This document shows, piece after piece, positions 35,810-46,030 of a DNA stretch of 64,000 nt; the first letter of the stretch is position 1; every line of letters begins with the position of its first letter. Position numbers and translations under genes: made by a program. The notes beneath the pieces are model-generated. The model saw nothing but the letters and a program-made list of their open reading frames with translations, was not told the DNA's origin and searched no databases. The stretch spans positions 639,897-703,896 of the forward strand of contig MU004184.1 in the NCBI GenBank assembly GCA_010093605.1, written 5' to 3'. The DNA is from Lophium mytilinum (taxonomy: Eukaryota; Ascomycota; Dothideomycetes; Mytilinidiales; Mytilinidiaceae).

Positions 35810-38224
35810 TGAGGGGAAAAGATGTTCGCGACTAACTTTAGACCATTCGTTCTCGTAGACGTGATATTGGGATCTATAGATCGAAGCAGTAGTAAATATG
35901 AAATGCTATTAATACCTGATTTACGACTTCAAAGTGGTCGAGCTGCTAGAAAGGGACCAAAGAGGCGACTTTGTGAGTGGGTAGCGAGATGGTACAGATG
36001 CAGCCCAGACGGGCTGAGCATGCAGAGCAATATAAACAAGAGCAAGGGAGTCTAGTCGCTTAGGTTGACGGACAGGAATATGGATAGAATATCCGAAATA
36101 GTCTAAGAATGTTTCGAAACATTTCGGAAGGAAACGTGGGGTGGGTGTACAGCATCCTGACACGAGTTTGCCTTGCAAGGGAGGTAATTCGAGATGAATT
36201 GAGGCTCATGACCCGGGAGATGCAGCGGACGCAGCACACGGGCGAGAGTTGACAAAATAGAACGGAGGGAGGGTTCCCGCTGTTCCTGCGGATGGGGCGA
36301 AGATGCGGCTGCTGGCTGCAGCTCTGCGGGACGGCCCAGTGCGTGCGGCGCAGTTGGTGGTGTGCGCCAGGGTGAGGCAGAGACAGTATCACTTCTCAGC
36401 GATGACGGAGTGGTGGGTTGATCGAGGGTTGGGGGGAGGGCAGCAATCTGGGGTGAGGCACAGCAACGGCATGTCGGGTGACGGTGGTCGGAGGCATTAT
36501 TTTTAGGCTCGAGTGCATAAAACGGCAGGAAACAAATGCGATCGGAAGCGGAATGGGGCGAGGATAATTAAGACCCTTGCGAGCAGTATGCTGGTTAATA
36601 GCACAAATGCGCTGTTCTGATATGAATGGAGGCAAATTATGCCAGTGCCAGCAGAGAGGTGTCAGCAGAGAGACTGGCCAGCTCACTAGAGGGGATTAGC
36701 AGATAGTAAGGTCGGATAATCGCCCTGTTTAGACTGCACGTGGGCGGGAAGATTGATTACTAATAAGAACTTAGCCTTAAGCGAATGTCCCGTGACCTCT
36801 AATTACCCCTGAAAGAGACCGACTAGTAATGTATTTCTCGGTAACTCTCACATGTCTCACAGCACTCCAAGATGCTGCTGATTCGGTCTAATCTGCCAGT
36901 GTTTCTTGATCGGTTCGTGCCCCGCGATGGAGGCTGCACGATATCCGTTGCAGTGGAACCGCGATAAGGCGGTGGCGGAGGTCAGGCTGCCCGCGGTGCT
37001 GTCAGAGGCACCGTGGGCTGAATATGTACTCCCAGGGCCTCTTCACCGCCTTCTGGCCGACGTGTGGGCCGCGCAGTCGTTTCGAGCGGCGTCACAGCTT
37101 GGAGGCGATGGCATGGCATGAGATGAAGGCGATGGCGACGGCGACGGGAGCCAGGCGGGAGGGTTGGTGATGAGCGTGACCCACCGAGCGCTTCCAGCAC
37201 GCTTCGCTCTCAAGCTTCGCCCAGGTCGTCGTCGTCTCCGCTCAGGCCGCTGGAGTCAGGGCTGGCCCGAGAGCGGCTGCAGGGACTCTGGGCGGATGAT
37301 TGGGCCAGACGGGCGCAATTGAAACTCGAGCGCCCTGGCCAGCTGTCGGCCTCAACCAACCACAGCTCTAAACGGCACTGTGGCACGCAGTGTGACTGCC
37401 ACGCCAAAGTTGCAGCGCGAAGACGGCCGTCGTGATTGGGATGCAGCCCTCTGCCACGACTCCCACCGGCCACTCCATGCGACGACGATGCCGAATCCTG
37501 CAGGCCTTGCCCTCTCCAGCCGAGTCGGCCCATGCTTTTCCCTCGAGCCCTCATGCTCCCGCTCATGCTTCGTCGTCCCCAGCGCCCTCTGTGAGATGCC
37601 CAAAGACCGCATGACAGCTATCCTCGACGACCCTTGACCCTCCGTCAGCACTGCTTGCCTGTCTTCTCTCTCTATATTCACGGCTCGTGAAGTCTCTGCC
37701 GGCCAGAAGCGCCGCTGGTTCCGTCTCTGCTCAGTCCCAATTCCCCAGTTGCGCCGTCTCTTACAGCTGCATCTCTCCCGGGCGTCTATTCCTGGAGATC
37801 CCCTCTCCCGCCGGCTCCCTTTGCACGCCCTATCAGCACGCGCCGAGCCCTGTGCAGCAGCGCAGAGTTGGCGCCATTGATTCTCCATTCGACAGCTGTG
37901 AGTACCCGCCCGCCTTTCTTCCGACCCATCTGCGTCCGTGCCCCATATTCCCACCACTGCCTCGAAGCGCCCGCCTAGACAAAAGCCCAGCGGCTCGCTG
38001 TCGCCCTCTTGCTTCCCTTTTCTCTTCAGCAGGCCTCTCAAATCCACTTGTAATTCCGTGTGTTCTTCTTATACTTTCCCGCTTCACAGTTGCTTGCGAC
38101 TTGTATAGCTGGCCTGGACCAAGTTGCTACTCCCGCGAAGCCACCCTCACCACCCCTCTATACACTCTGCCCGTTCATGACTGTCTCACGTTCTCTCTTC
38201 CAACAAGCCCCATCACTCTGAAAG
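35810..38224. other. 2.4 kb intergenic region with a long pyrimidine-rich leader
   Basis: No supported gene. Overlapping frames of 200-230 codons occur on both strands between 37350 and 38300, but they lack family resemblance and are explained by GC-rich composition. The last 550 bp before 38225 is C/T-rich and is probably a long 5' leader of the next gene. Confidence 0.5.
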
Positions 38225-39819
38225 ATGTCCTCCAACAACAAGAAGAACCTCACAGTCTCCATCATCAAGCAAGAACGAAGCAACTCATCCGATTCTGACA
38301 ACCGCTCTCTCAAGACTCCCAGGACTGCCCGCTTCGCCGAAGCCACCACTGTCCACTCGCCCGTCGACGGCAGAGGTCCCTTTGCAGACCCGCCCACGAA
38401 TCACTACAGGCCCCAAGCACAACCCTCAGACGTCGGCTTCGGCTACGTGCAGGGCGTCGAGATGGAGGAAACCGACCGGAAATACCTCCCACCACCAACA
38501 CCAATGACACCTCTCAAGAGCGCTATGAAATCCCCGGGCGCCGTTCCTCGGTTTGGCGAAGGCATTCTCAGCCCAACCTTCCGGGAAGAGCAAGTGCTTG
38601 AAAAGCACGAGGTCATGACCGAGAAAGAGCAAGCAAAGGACCTGGTAAGCTTCGACCACGAGTCTGATGTGCCTTCAGCCAGCTAACAAACGAACAGAAA
38701 GTCAAAGTACGAGTAAGGATAGCAAAGATCTTCCTCCGCGGTATCAACTTTGCCTGCAGTCTGATCGTCCTTTCCATGCTTGCTGCCGTCTTCTCCATCT
38801 TCAACACCACCAAAACGCTCGCACCTCGGAACAACCTCCCTCCGTGGGCTCAGAACACCCAGACCTGGCCACAGATCGTCCTCCTCGTCATTGCCTGTAT
38901 CTCGCTGTTCATGTCCATTGTTGTTCTGATCGCCTACTCAAGGGGAGGCCACAAGCGTGCGGAGAAGGTCGCAGCTTACTACACCGTCTTCGCCGTTGCG
39001 TTCTTCATCTTCAGCATCGTCATGTGGGCTATTGGCGCTGGCATTCTCAACCAGAGCAAATCAACGGGCAATGGCAAGGACATGTGGGGATGGGCGTGCA
39101 AAGACAACAAGCGAAAGCAGCTCTTCCAACAGGACGTTTCCTACGACCTCATCTGCCGTCTTCAGGTAATTCAGCCACCTCTTCGACTCATGATAAACGC
39201 TAACATCTCGCAGAACTGGTCTTTGGTCTGCGCCATTATCGAGGTCGTCGTCGAGACCCTGTGCATCATCATCTACGCCATCGTCTTCTACCGATTCTGG
39301 TCGAAGCGCAAGCTACGAAAGTCCATGGCCGTCCGCGACCGCGCCCGCTCCGACCTCTACCTCGCCCAGCTCCGTTCGCAATCCGCACCAAACACACCCG
39401 GCTTCGGGCCCATGTCCCCTCGCTCCGGCGGATGGCGCCCACCCCCAGGCCACTCGATGTACGTGGACCCGCACAGTGCCGCCGAGGAAGGCCAAAGCGA
39501 CAGCGTACAGTTCCCTCGCGGCTTCGCGCAGCCAAAGCCCTTCGCTCTGCAACCGCCTCCAATCAAGATCCAGGGCGCGACGCCCAAGGTGTCGCAGAAC
39601 GGCTTCGACGCCCCCGACCGCTCCGCCTCAGTGTCGCCACCACCACTCAGCCCCAGCTTCGAGCGCCGCATCGACCACGTGCCCGCCGCGCCAGGCGAGC
39701 AGCAATACGCCTCGGTGCCCATCCCCGGTGCGTACGCCAGCCCGCTCGCCAGCCCAGCACCCACGCGCGCGCAACCCATGGGCTTCGATTTCGGCCCCAA
39801 CGTGAACGCGCCAAAGTAG
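38225..39819 (+). CDS. Conserved four-span membrane protein, unknown function
   Basis: Three exons (38225-38644, 38698-39165, 39214-39819) encode 497 residues. The N-terminal 145 residues are soluble and phospho-rich (TVSIIKQERSNSSDSDNRSL; SPTFREEQVLEKHE). Four membrane segments follow: FACSLIVLSMLAAVFSIF, IVLLVIACISLFMSIVVLIAY, YTVFAVAFFIFSIVMWAIGAG and WSLVCAIIEVVVETLCIIIYAIVFY. The loop between spans 3 and 4 carries a conserved WGWACKDNKRK and QDVSYDLICRLQ. The C-terminal tail is basic then Pro-rich (LAQLRSQSAPNTPGFGPMSP). This arrangement is highly conserved in filamentous ascomycetes, from memory, but I know no assigned function. The four-span layout recalls MARVEL proteins without a clear match. 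A long pyrimidine-rich 5' region precedes it. Confidence 0.85.
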
Positions 39820-41902
39820 AGGTTCCTGACCTGCTTCGCGTTTGCTTCTAAACCATCGGCTGCATGGGGCGTTCTTGTGCTTGTTTTTAGCGGGCTTTCT
39901 CTGGTGTCAAACGGCGTCCTGTTCGGTTTGTCAGTTAGACGCCTACTGTGTATATGAAACTGGTGATCTTTTTCAGACCCCAAATCTCTTTTCTTTACTG
40001 TCCTTCACTTTTCCTTTTTTCTACGGGTGGAACACGGGATTTTTCTTTTGTATAGGCTGGGCTTATGAAAGCGAGTTGGGAGTGTGTGTTGTTTTTTGAT
40101 ACCTGATAAGGGAGCTGGGCTGTCTACGCTCGCTTTGGTTATTTCGGGAATCGTGGGGGGATCGAGATTGTCCAACAAGACGACGCATTTCTATTATAAC
40201 GGAGATGTGGGCGGACTATGTAATTCGCAGATCGGACACGGAAGCATGTCACTACTCAAAATATGAGAAAACATTTCGAAAACCTTTATTCATCGCTTCA
40301 TGCATTCGTGTGTCTTGTGATTGCTCGTCTCCTACTCCCCTCCGAATCTCCCCAACTTTCTCAACCTCTAGCCCTGCTCACAATCGCATAATCCATTCCA
40401 TTCCCCCCTCGCCTCTCGCGTCCCGTATCAATAGCCTTTCGCACTCCACGCACCGCTGACACGCACCACGAAGCGCCCGCTTGGCGCCCGTGTTCCACGC
40501 CACCGACCGACCGGCCGCTTCTGCGACCTCTGTCACACGGCGTGATGGACTGCTGATGAGAGCCGCCTCCAAACACCCTCCCCCCCCTCGCCTCACACCT
40601 GCATGCCGACTATCACACACCAGTCTCACCCCTACGCGTGGGAAATCTCCGCATTCCGCCGAATTTTGCGTGAGATGCAAGATGGCGCGTATGAGAGATG
40701 GTATCGGATGAGAAAGGAGTGGGGATGTGGGGTGGGGAATGCGAGGTGAGGTCGGCGAGCCGCCCAGCGACCACGGGGTTGGGGCGTGTGGGCGGGGAAG
40801 GGGGTTGGGTGGTGTTTTCTTGGTGTTGGGTAGTGGGTTGAGTTGTGTGGTGATAGTAACCTAGATGCTGTGGTTTTGATCTGGAGAGTCTTGAGTCTCC
40901 TATCTCGAAGGGAATGTGAGATTAGGCTATGGGAGGGCGGGTTTTGACTTTGGCTGGAGAGACCGTGCTGCATTACGTTGTTACGTCTGGTCGTATGGCA
41001 ATGGTTACCTAGTACCAATAGTCAGATGCGGAGTGTGATGCAATAGTCTGCCAAAAATTTGACATCGCCTCGACACTCCTGAGTTTCCCATCCTGAGGGG
41101 CGGATAAGCTGCCATCACTGCCACTCCCGCACTGGTTCGATTTCCTGGAAGATGTCTCACATAGAAGAGTTTCGAGAACAAACCGTACCTGGTAGCCATC
41201 TCGCGCCACCAGCATACCTGCGGGTCTTGGCAATCCTAAAGAGTAATTGCATTGTATCAAGATCTTGTCATAGTGACTAGATGAATAATGAATAGACCAG
41301 TTTGCGTTCCCTTAGCTGTGTAGCCGTTACTCTCACGGTTGGCTCTCCCTCAAACTCAGGGTCTCCGTTCAATCCACTCAACGTCTGCTCAACGTCAGTT
41401 TGCTACTGCTCTTCATATTCATGATAGTGGGTACCCTGTGCTATCGATACTTTTGATATGGAGGGGAGGCAGTGACGTATGAGTGATCTTGTACCTTCAT
41501 ATGCTAAGGTTTCTTCGATAGGGTACTCGAGTGTCCTTATCCGTTGCAAAGGCATTCTCCACGAAGCCAGGAGACTTCTACTTCCAAGGATGGCACTTAC
41601 TTAGCCACGTGCCTTCTTCTCCTCATTCACCTGAACAGCATATGATATCCCCAAATCACGCACTTCTACATTTGAAGCAATAAATGGACACTCGTGTATA
41701 AGCTGGCAAATGACTACGTTGGATATTAAGCAAAGCGTACGTAGTGAATGATGATAACGAGAGCATCAAAATGCAAAAGAATGCAAAAAGAAATAGTGAA
41801 GCTAGCAAGAGTCAAACAAGTGAGCACCGCCGTTAGAGCCCGGACCGCCTCGCTGCCTGAGCAGAGGGCTTTCGTGGGGTAGATAGTGGTTTTGGGTTCT
41901 TA

Positions 41903-42003
41903 TTGCAGAGGGTGGGGCAGAACCCACCTACACTGCGCCCAGGGTAAAGGCGATGGAATCATCTGTTGCAAAGGATGGGGCAGAACTCACCTACGCTGCT
42001 GTT
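41903..42003. repeat. Imperfect direct repeat pair
   Basis: Copies at 41903-41940 and 41966-42003 share ttgcaRaggRtggggcagaa and then cYcacctacRctgc. The four differences in the first 33 bp are all transitions, which would fit RIP-type mutation but is too small a sample to prove it. Confidence 0.5.
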
Positions 42004-42879
42004 GTGATGGAGACCTACAAAATTAAGCTAAATATACCCCAAACAACACAAATGCTTACACTTAGCTTTTACCCACCACCAAATCGCGTTTGATCACTCA
42101 CATCCATACAAGGATGGGTACGTCAATATCGAACGACTTTGTGGCATCATTTCCACCTTGGACGATTGAGGCTTTCGTGGCTGCTCAGTGAATGATTCAT
42201 TTTGACAGTCGAACATTAAACACCACTACAGTAGAAACTTGAATTAGAAGCTTGCTTGCCTAGAAGAAGCGTGTCGCTGACATTGAATAAGGGCTAAACG
42301 CGGGAGTTCATAGAAACGATGATACAGCTTGGTAGAAACTGAGTTTTCGAACTCACAGCGTTTTGACTTATCACGTGAAGTCACGTGGAGCCGAAGAATA
42401 TTGGTGAACTAGTTAGCTACCTGCCCTATAAAATAGGATGAGTCCCGTTTCCCCGGATTTGAAGGATCTTAGGGCTATGACCTCAGACGAACAGGAGACT
42501 ACCAACTTTGTATCTTTAGAAACAGACCTTTGTAATTTGGAGTAGTGATACCGTGCTAACAGGGCTGCTGCCGTAATGTATCATGCCACGGGCTTCTCAG
42601 ATTGGGTAATGTAGCACGGCCACGCTGAGCACATAATCAGATCACCGAAGGGCTTCTGGGAGTTACGGAACCTCAAAGCTAAGGATTTGACGTTCAGGAG
42701 ATTCTAAATCAGAGGGGAGTCCTCTAAGAACATCGAAAGTGTCCAAGTTTCAACGCCCTTGAGATCTTGTTCTATGATAGTATCGCGGTAGACACGTAGA
42801 AAGAACATTGAAGGGCTCCCGGAGGATTTAGAGTATTGAGGATGAGGATGTAAGATCTGGACACTTGATATGACGTGTT

Positions 42880-43230
42880 CCCCCCGATAAAGTATAACCT
42901 GTAGTATTCCAATCCTCCTAGACTATAGCGCCTAGCCTTAGGAGTATAACTCTTAAGTTTTAGCTCTTAAGACTAGATAATAGTAGTAAAGATTTAGAAA
43001 AGGCGAAATATCTGCGTGCAGCATGCGTGCTGCACGCGTACTACCCCAGTAATCGGGCGATAATGGTAAGGCTTAGTAAGGAACTTTAAATCTTAGCATA
43101 TATTAAGTATAGATTATCCCTCTCTCCTATTATATTTTAAGCTATGAATTTATCTTAGAGCTAAGCACTATATAGAATACCTTCTATAAAAGTTTTAAGG
43201 TTATAGACCTAAGGTTGGGCTAGAATACTC
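42880..43230. other. AT-rich block
   Basis: Markedly richer in A and T than its surroundings, with many ta, taa and ctta words (for example ctcttaagttttagctctta). Interrupted only by the GC-rich palindrome at 43014-43037. Resembles RIP-affected or non-coding satellite-like DNA; no family assigned. Confidence 0.5.
43014..43037. repeat. Perfect 24-bp palindrome (10-bp arms, 4-bp loop)
   Basis: GCGTGCAGCA and its exact reverse complement TGCTGCACGC flank TGCG. It stands out as GC-rich inside an AT-rich block. Confidence 0.8.
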
Positions 43231-43385
43231 CGCATGTAAAGTGGAGGGTGCGGGAGAAATCGCCAAGCGATTGTACTGTACGCTGTTTCGAACTCGACAA
43301 ATCGAGCTAAAGCTTCACCTCGGCAGCCTCCACTCCATACATCATTCCGAACGCCACACTATCGAACCATCTCGATACAACTACG

Positions 43386-44380
43386 ATGCCACAAGCACTC
43401 ATTCTCATCGCAGACGGCACCGAAGAGACTGAATTTGTCGCAACCTATGATGGTACTGTGCCCCACCAAGCTCTTTATACCCCGCCAACTGCTCGATGCA
43501 GAGCTAGCTAGCTATGTTAAATTTAAGCATCTATAGCCTCAATGGCAGTGAACGCTAATGGAAGACACCCGCAGTGCTTGTCCGCGCAGGCTTCAAAGTG
43601 AAGTCCGTCGGCGTCAATCTCAAAAACGACTTTGCGACGTATGTTCACTATTCTCGCGTATCCTCACTAGTCCTTTCACGGCACTTCCAGCCCCGTTTGT
43701 TTCTTTCTCTTGCCTCTATCAGTACCAGCGTAGAAACCATGCCCATATCATAGCCTGTTCTGCCCAACACTAACCGCGCTCGTACTTAGCTGCTCGAGAA
43801 ATATCCGCATAATCCCGGATGAACACGATATCGAGAGCTTCAAATACGACACCTACAACCCAGAATATGACGTTTTAATCCTTCCCGGCGGCGGGCCCGG
43901 CGCTGCCACATTCTGTGCCTCGGAAGTGGTACTTATGACCATAGCAAACTTCCGTGCTCGTGACAAATGGGTGGCAGCGATATGCGCTGGCACGACAGCA
44001 ATAGTGGTAGACACCTCGAGCTCTTACGGCGCACCGGCGGGGGTGGGAACTGTGACGAGTCATCCGAGTGTGGAAGCGGAGATCAAGGCCAAGGGATGGC
44101 ACTATTCACAGGACAGATGCGTTGTGGATAAGGACTACAAGTTGATCACTTCAAGAGGGTATGTGGCCGAAGCCGTATAGTCTTTGTCGAGGCACTTCAA
44201 CGTTGGTAACGACTATGAGCTAAGCTGACGTTTCCGAATGATAGGCCTGGAACAGCGCTGCTATTCGCCCTGTCGATTGTTGAGGAGCTATGCGGGAAGG
44301 AGAAAAGGAAGGAGGTTGAAGGGCCGATGCTCATGCCTGCCAGCGATAGCATGAAAGAAACGCCTGACAGCGATGGATAG
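43386..44380 (+). CDS. DJ-1/PARK7-type protein (DJ-1/PfpI superfamily)
   Basis: Four exons (43386-43452, 43575-43638, 43790-44158, 44245-44380) encode 211 residues. It begins MPQALILIADGTEETEF, where the Glu of EE matches the conserved DJ-1 glutamate. VLVRAGFKVKSVGVNL, LILPGGGPGA and the nucleophile elbow VAAICAGTTAIV with the reactive Cys follow. VTSHPSVEAEIKAKGW and SRGPGTALLFALSIVEELCG complete the fold. Known members act in oxidative-stress defence, methylglyoxal handling or as chaperones. The C-terminal tail ASDSMKETPDSDG extends past the usual end, and a similar 26-bp stretch repeats at the stop codon. It converges on the small membrane-protein gene at 44923. Confidence 0.93.
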
Positions 44381-44922
44381 CATGGAGGAAACGGCTTGAC
44401 GAGACTGAGGCTCCACAACGAGCTTCGGGAGGTAGCCCTCATACAGCTTCTAAAATGAAAAGTGAGACCTATAAGCAAGATTGCACTCTGTAGTGTTCCG
44501 CTGACCTGACCTCCCAAATCCCAATTTCCTTCGTGGCTATGTTTCGGCATGGCCTGCTTAGTACTCCATTTGCCTGTGAATTCAGGTCCTAGCGTCGCGT
44601 GGTATGGTGAGGCTGGCCCTTCTACTGGTATCAAGCTCATTGAAAAGACCCGGACAAGCTCGATGAGTAGTATCGGAGATGGGGGAAAGGGCCCGTAGCT
44701 TGGTTCCTCGCGTGAGAGTTGGTCCCGACGCCAGAGTCGGAGGGCCCTACGCTTGCCCAAAGGTCCTTCAAGACCCTTCGTGGCAAAAAGCCATCTAGCG
44801 TGGCGATAATTCCCTGGGAGATCTGCTGGGTATTTATGTACCAGTGGTGGCCATCTTGCGCCTCTTATCGACAACTGGCCATCATCGAAATCCAGTGCAT
44901 ACCCGGTGTTCTTCAAGCCGTC

Positions 44923-45273
44923 TCATCTCCCTTCCGTACTTTGACTCGCTCGCTCTTGATCCCTCTTAGATTTCCTCGCCGCCACCTGCGCAATCTTCCT
45001 CTCCATCTCCTTTCTCCTTCCCTCGAGCCTTTCCCGAGCAATTTCTAGCTGGGCAATCTTTTCATCCGGCGTCGCGTCGAGGACCTTTTGCTTCTCCTAA
45101 TTGATGCGTCAACAGTGCTCCCTGAAGCAGTCATATCTGGCCGATTGGACAGAACAAACCTGCTTCCACTCCTGCTTCGTCTTCAACCCGGCGCCATACA
45201 GCGCCCCGGTTGCTGTAATACCCGCCACGGCGCCCGTCATAATGAAGCGACGGATTGTCTGCCGTTGAGCCAT
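44923..45273 (-). CDS. Small membrane-anchored coiled-coil protein, unknown function
   Basis: Two exons (45273-45160, 45096-44923) encode 95 residues. The start MAQRQTIRRF is followed by a membrane segment (FIMTGAVAGITATGALYGAG). A helical, charged part with coiled-coil character makes up the rest (EKIAQLEIARERLEGRRKEM). The intron is 63 nt and GT-AG. The size, basic N-terminus and single span recall small mitochondrial inner-membrane assembly factors, but that is only a resemblance. I do not recognise a named family. It is divergent from HSK3 across 280 bp. Confidence 0.7.
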
Positions 45274-45553
45274 ACCCGCTAGACCAAAAAGTAAACAAAA
45301 ACCGTTAAAATAGCACAGAGGAGCCTCAATGGCAAAGCGATGAAGGGACTCAAGCCGCATCCCACAGACGACCACGAAATAAAGTTTTAACTCCGAGCCT
45401 CCGAAAACGCCCTAATGAGGCTCCACTACTCCACGCGCCGCCCGCGGCGCATCAACAAACCCGCAAACATCCCACCTTTACTTCCACGACACCCCAAACC
45501 CGCCAACACCACGCGATTACCTCCAAGGATCGAAATCAACCCTAAATTTCGCA

Positions 45554-46030
45554 ATGTCGAACCTCCCCCGCGCCGGCCAGCCCTCCACCTCCCGCCTCAG
45601 CACCCTCCCCTCGCAGAAGCCCCGCCAGCTCTCCCACCTGCACGCGCAGCTCGCACAGCTGACGGCGAACGTGTCGGATCTCGAGAACCTGCTGCGCATG
45701 ACGGCGGTGCAGGCGGAGAGTATGCGCGGGCTGGGTGGGTATATGGGTGGAATGTACGTTGCACTATCCTCCTCCCTGTCGCATTCATGGGAAAACATAT
45801 CTGGCTGGAGTGAGAGTTGAATGGCGTTGGGAGGCGCGCCGGAGTAACTCTATACTCAAAATTGGGGTTTTTATCTACAAGTCGCACGGCTAACATTCAC
45901 GCTCCACAGGTTCATGGCTGCGAGCAAAGTCCTAGGCGAAGAAACTGTGCGCGGAGGAGGGAGCGGGGCGGGGGGTGCGAGTGGGAGTATGGAGGAGCGG
46001 AGCGGACAAGAGGGAACTCAGGGCGCATGA
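45554..46030 (+). CDS. HSK3: DASH/Dam1 complex subunit Hsk3
   Basis: Two exons (45554-45753, 45910-46030) encode 106 residues. The conserved helical core reads HLHAQLAQLTANVSDLENLL, then RMTAVQAESMRGLGGYMGGM joined across the 156-nt intron to FMAASKVLGEETVRG, which matches the Hsk3 family. The C-terminal 30 residues are Gly/Ser-rich and variable. Known role: small subunit of the ten-protein DASH ring that couples kinetochores to microtubule plus ends. It overlaps no other gene. Confidence 0.9.

Larger units (their letters stand above)
39820..43385. other. 3.6 kb gene-free region, turning AT-rich to the right
   Basis: No supported gene on either strand. Items seen are a pair of imperfect direct repeats (41903-42003), two nearby cacgtg words at about 42374 and 42384, and an AT-rich block (about 42880-43230) with a perfect 24-bp palindrome at 43014-43037. 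The region may contain degraded repetitive DNA, but I could not assign a family. Confidence 0.5.

Noticed and set aside
37352-38298. Frames of 231 codons (-) and 203 codons (+) before the four-span membrane-protein gene
   Set aside because: They overlap each other and the real start at 38225, and look like the pyrimidine-rich leader read in other frames.
44197-44916. 239-codon open frame on the minus strand
   Set aside because: It covers the last exon of the DJ-1-like gene on the opposite strand and its 3' flank, has no family resemblance and odd composition; a shadow frame.
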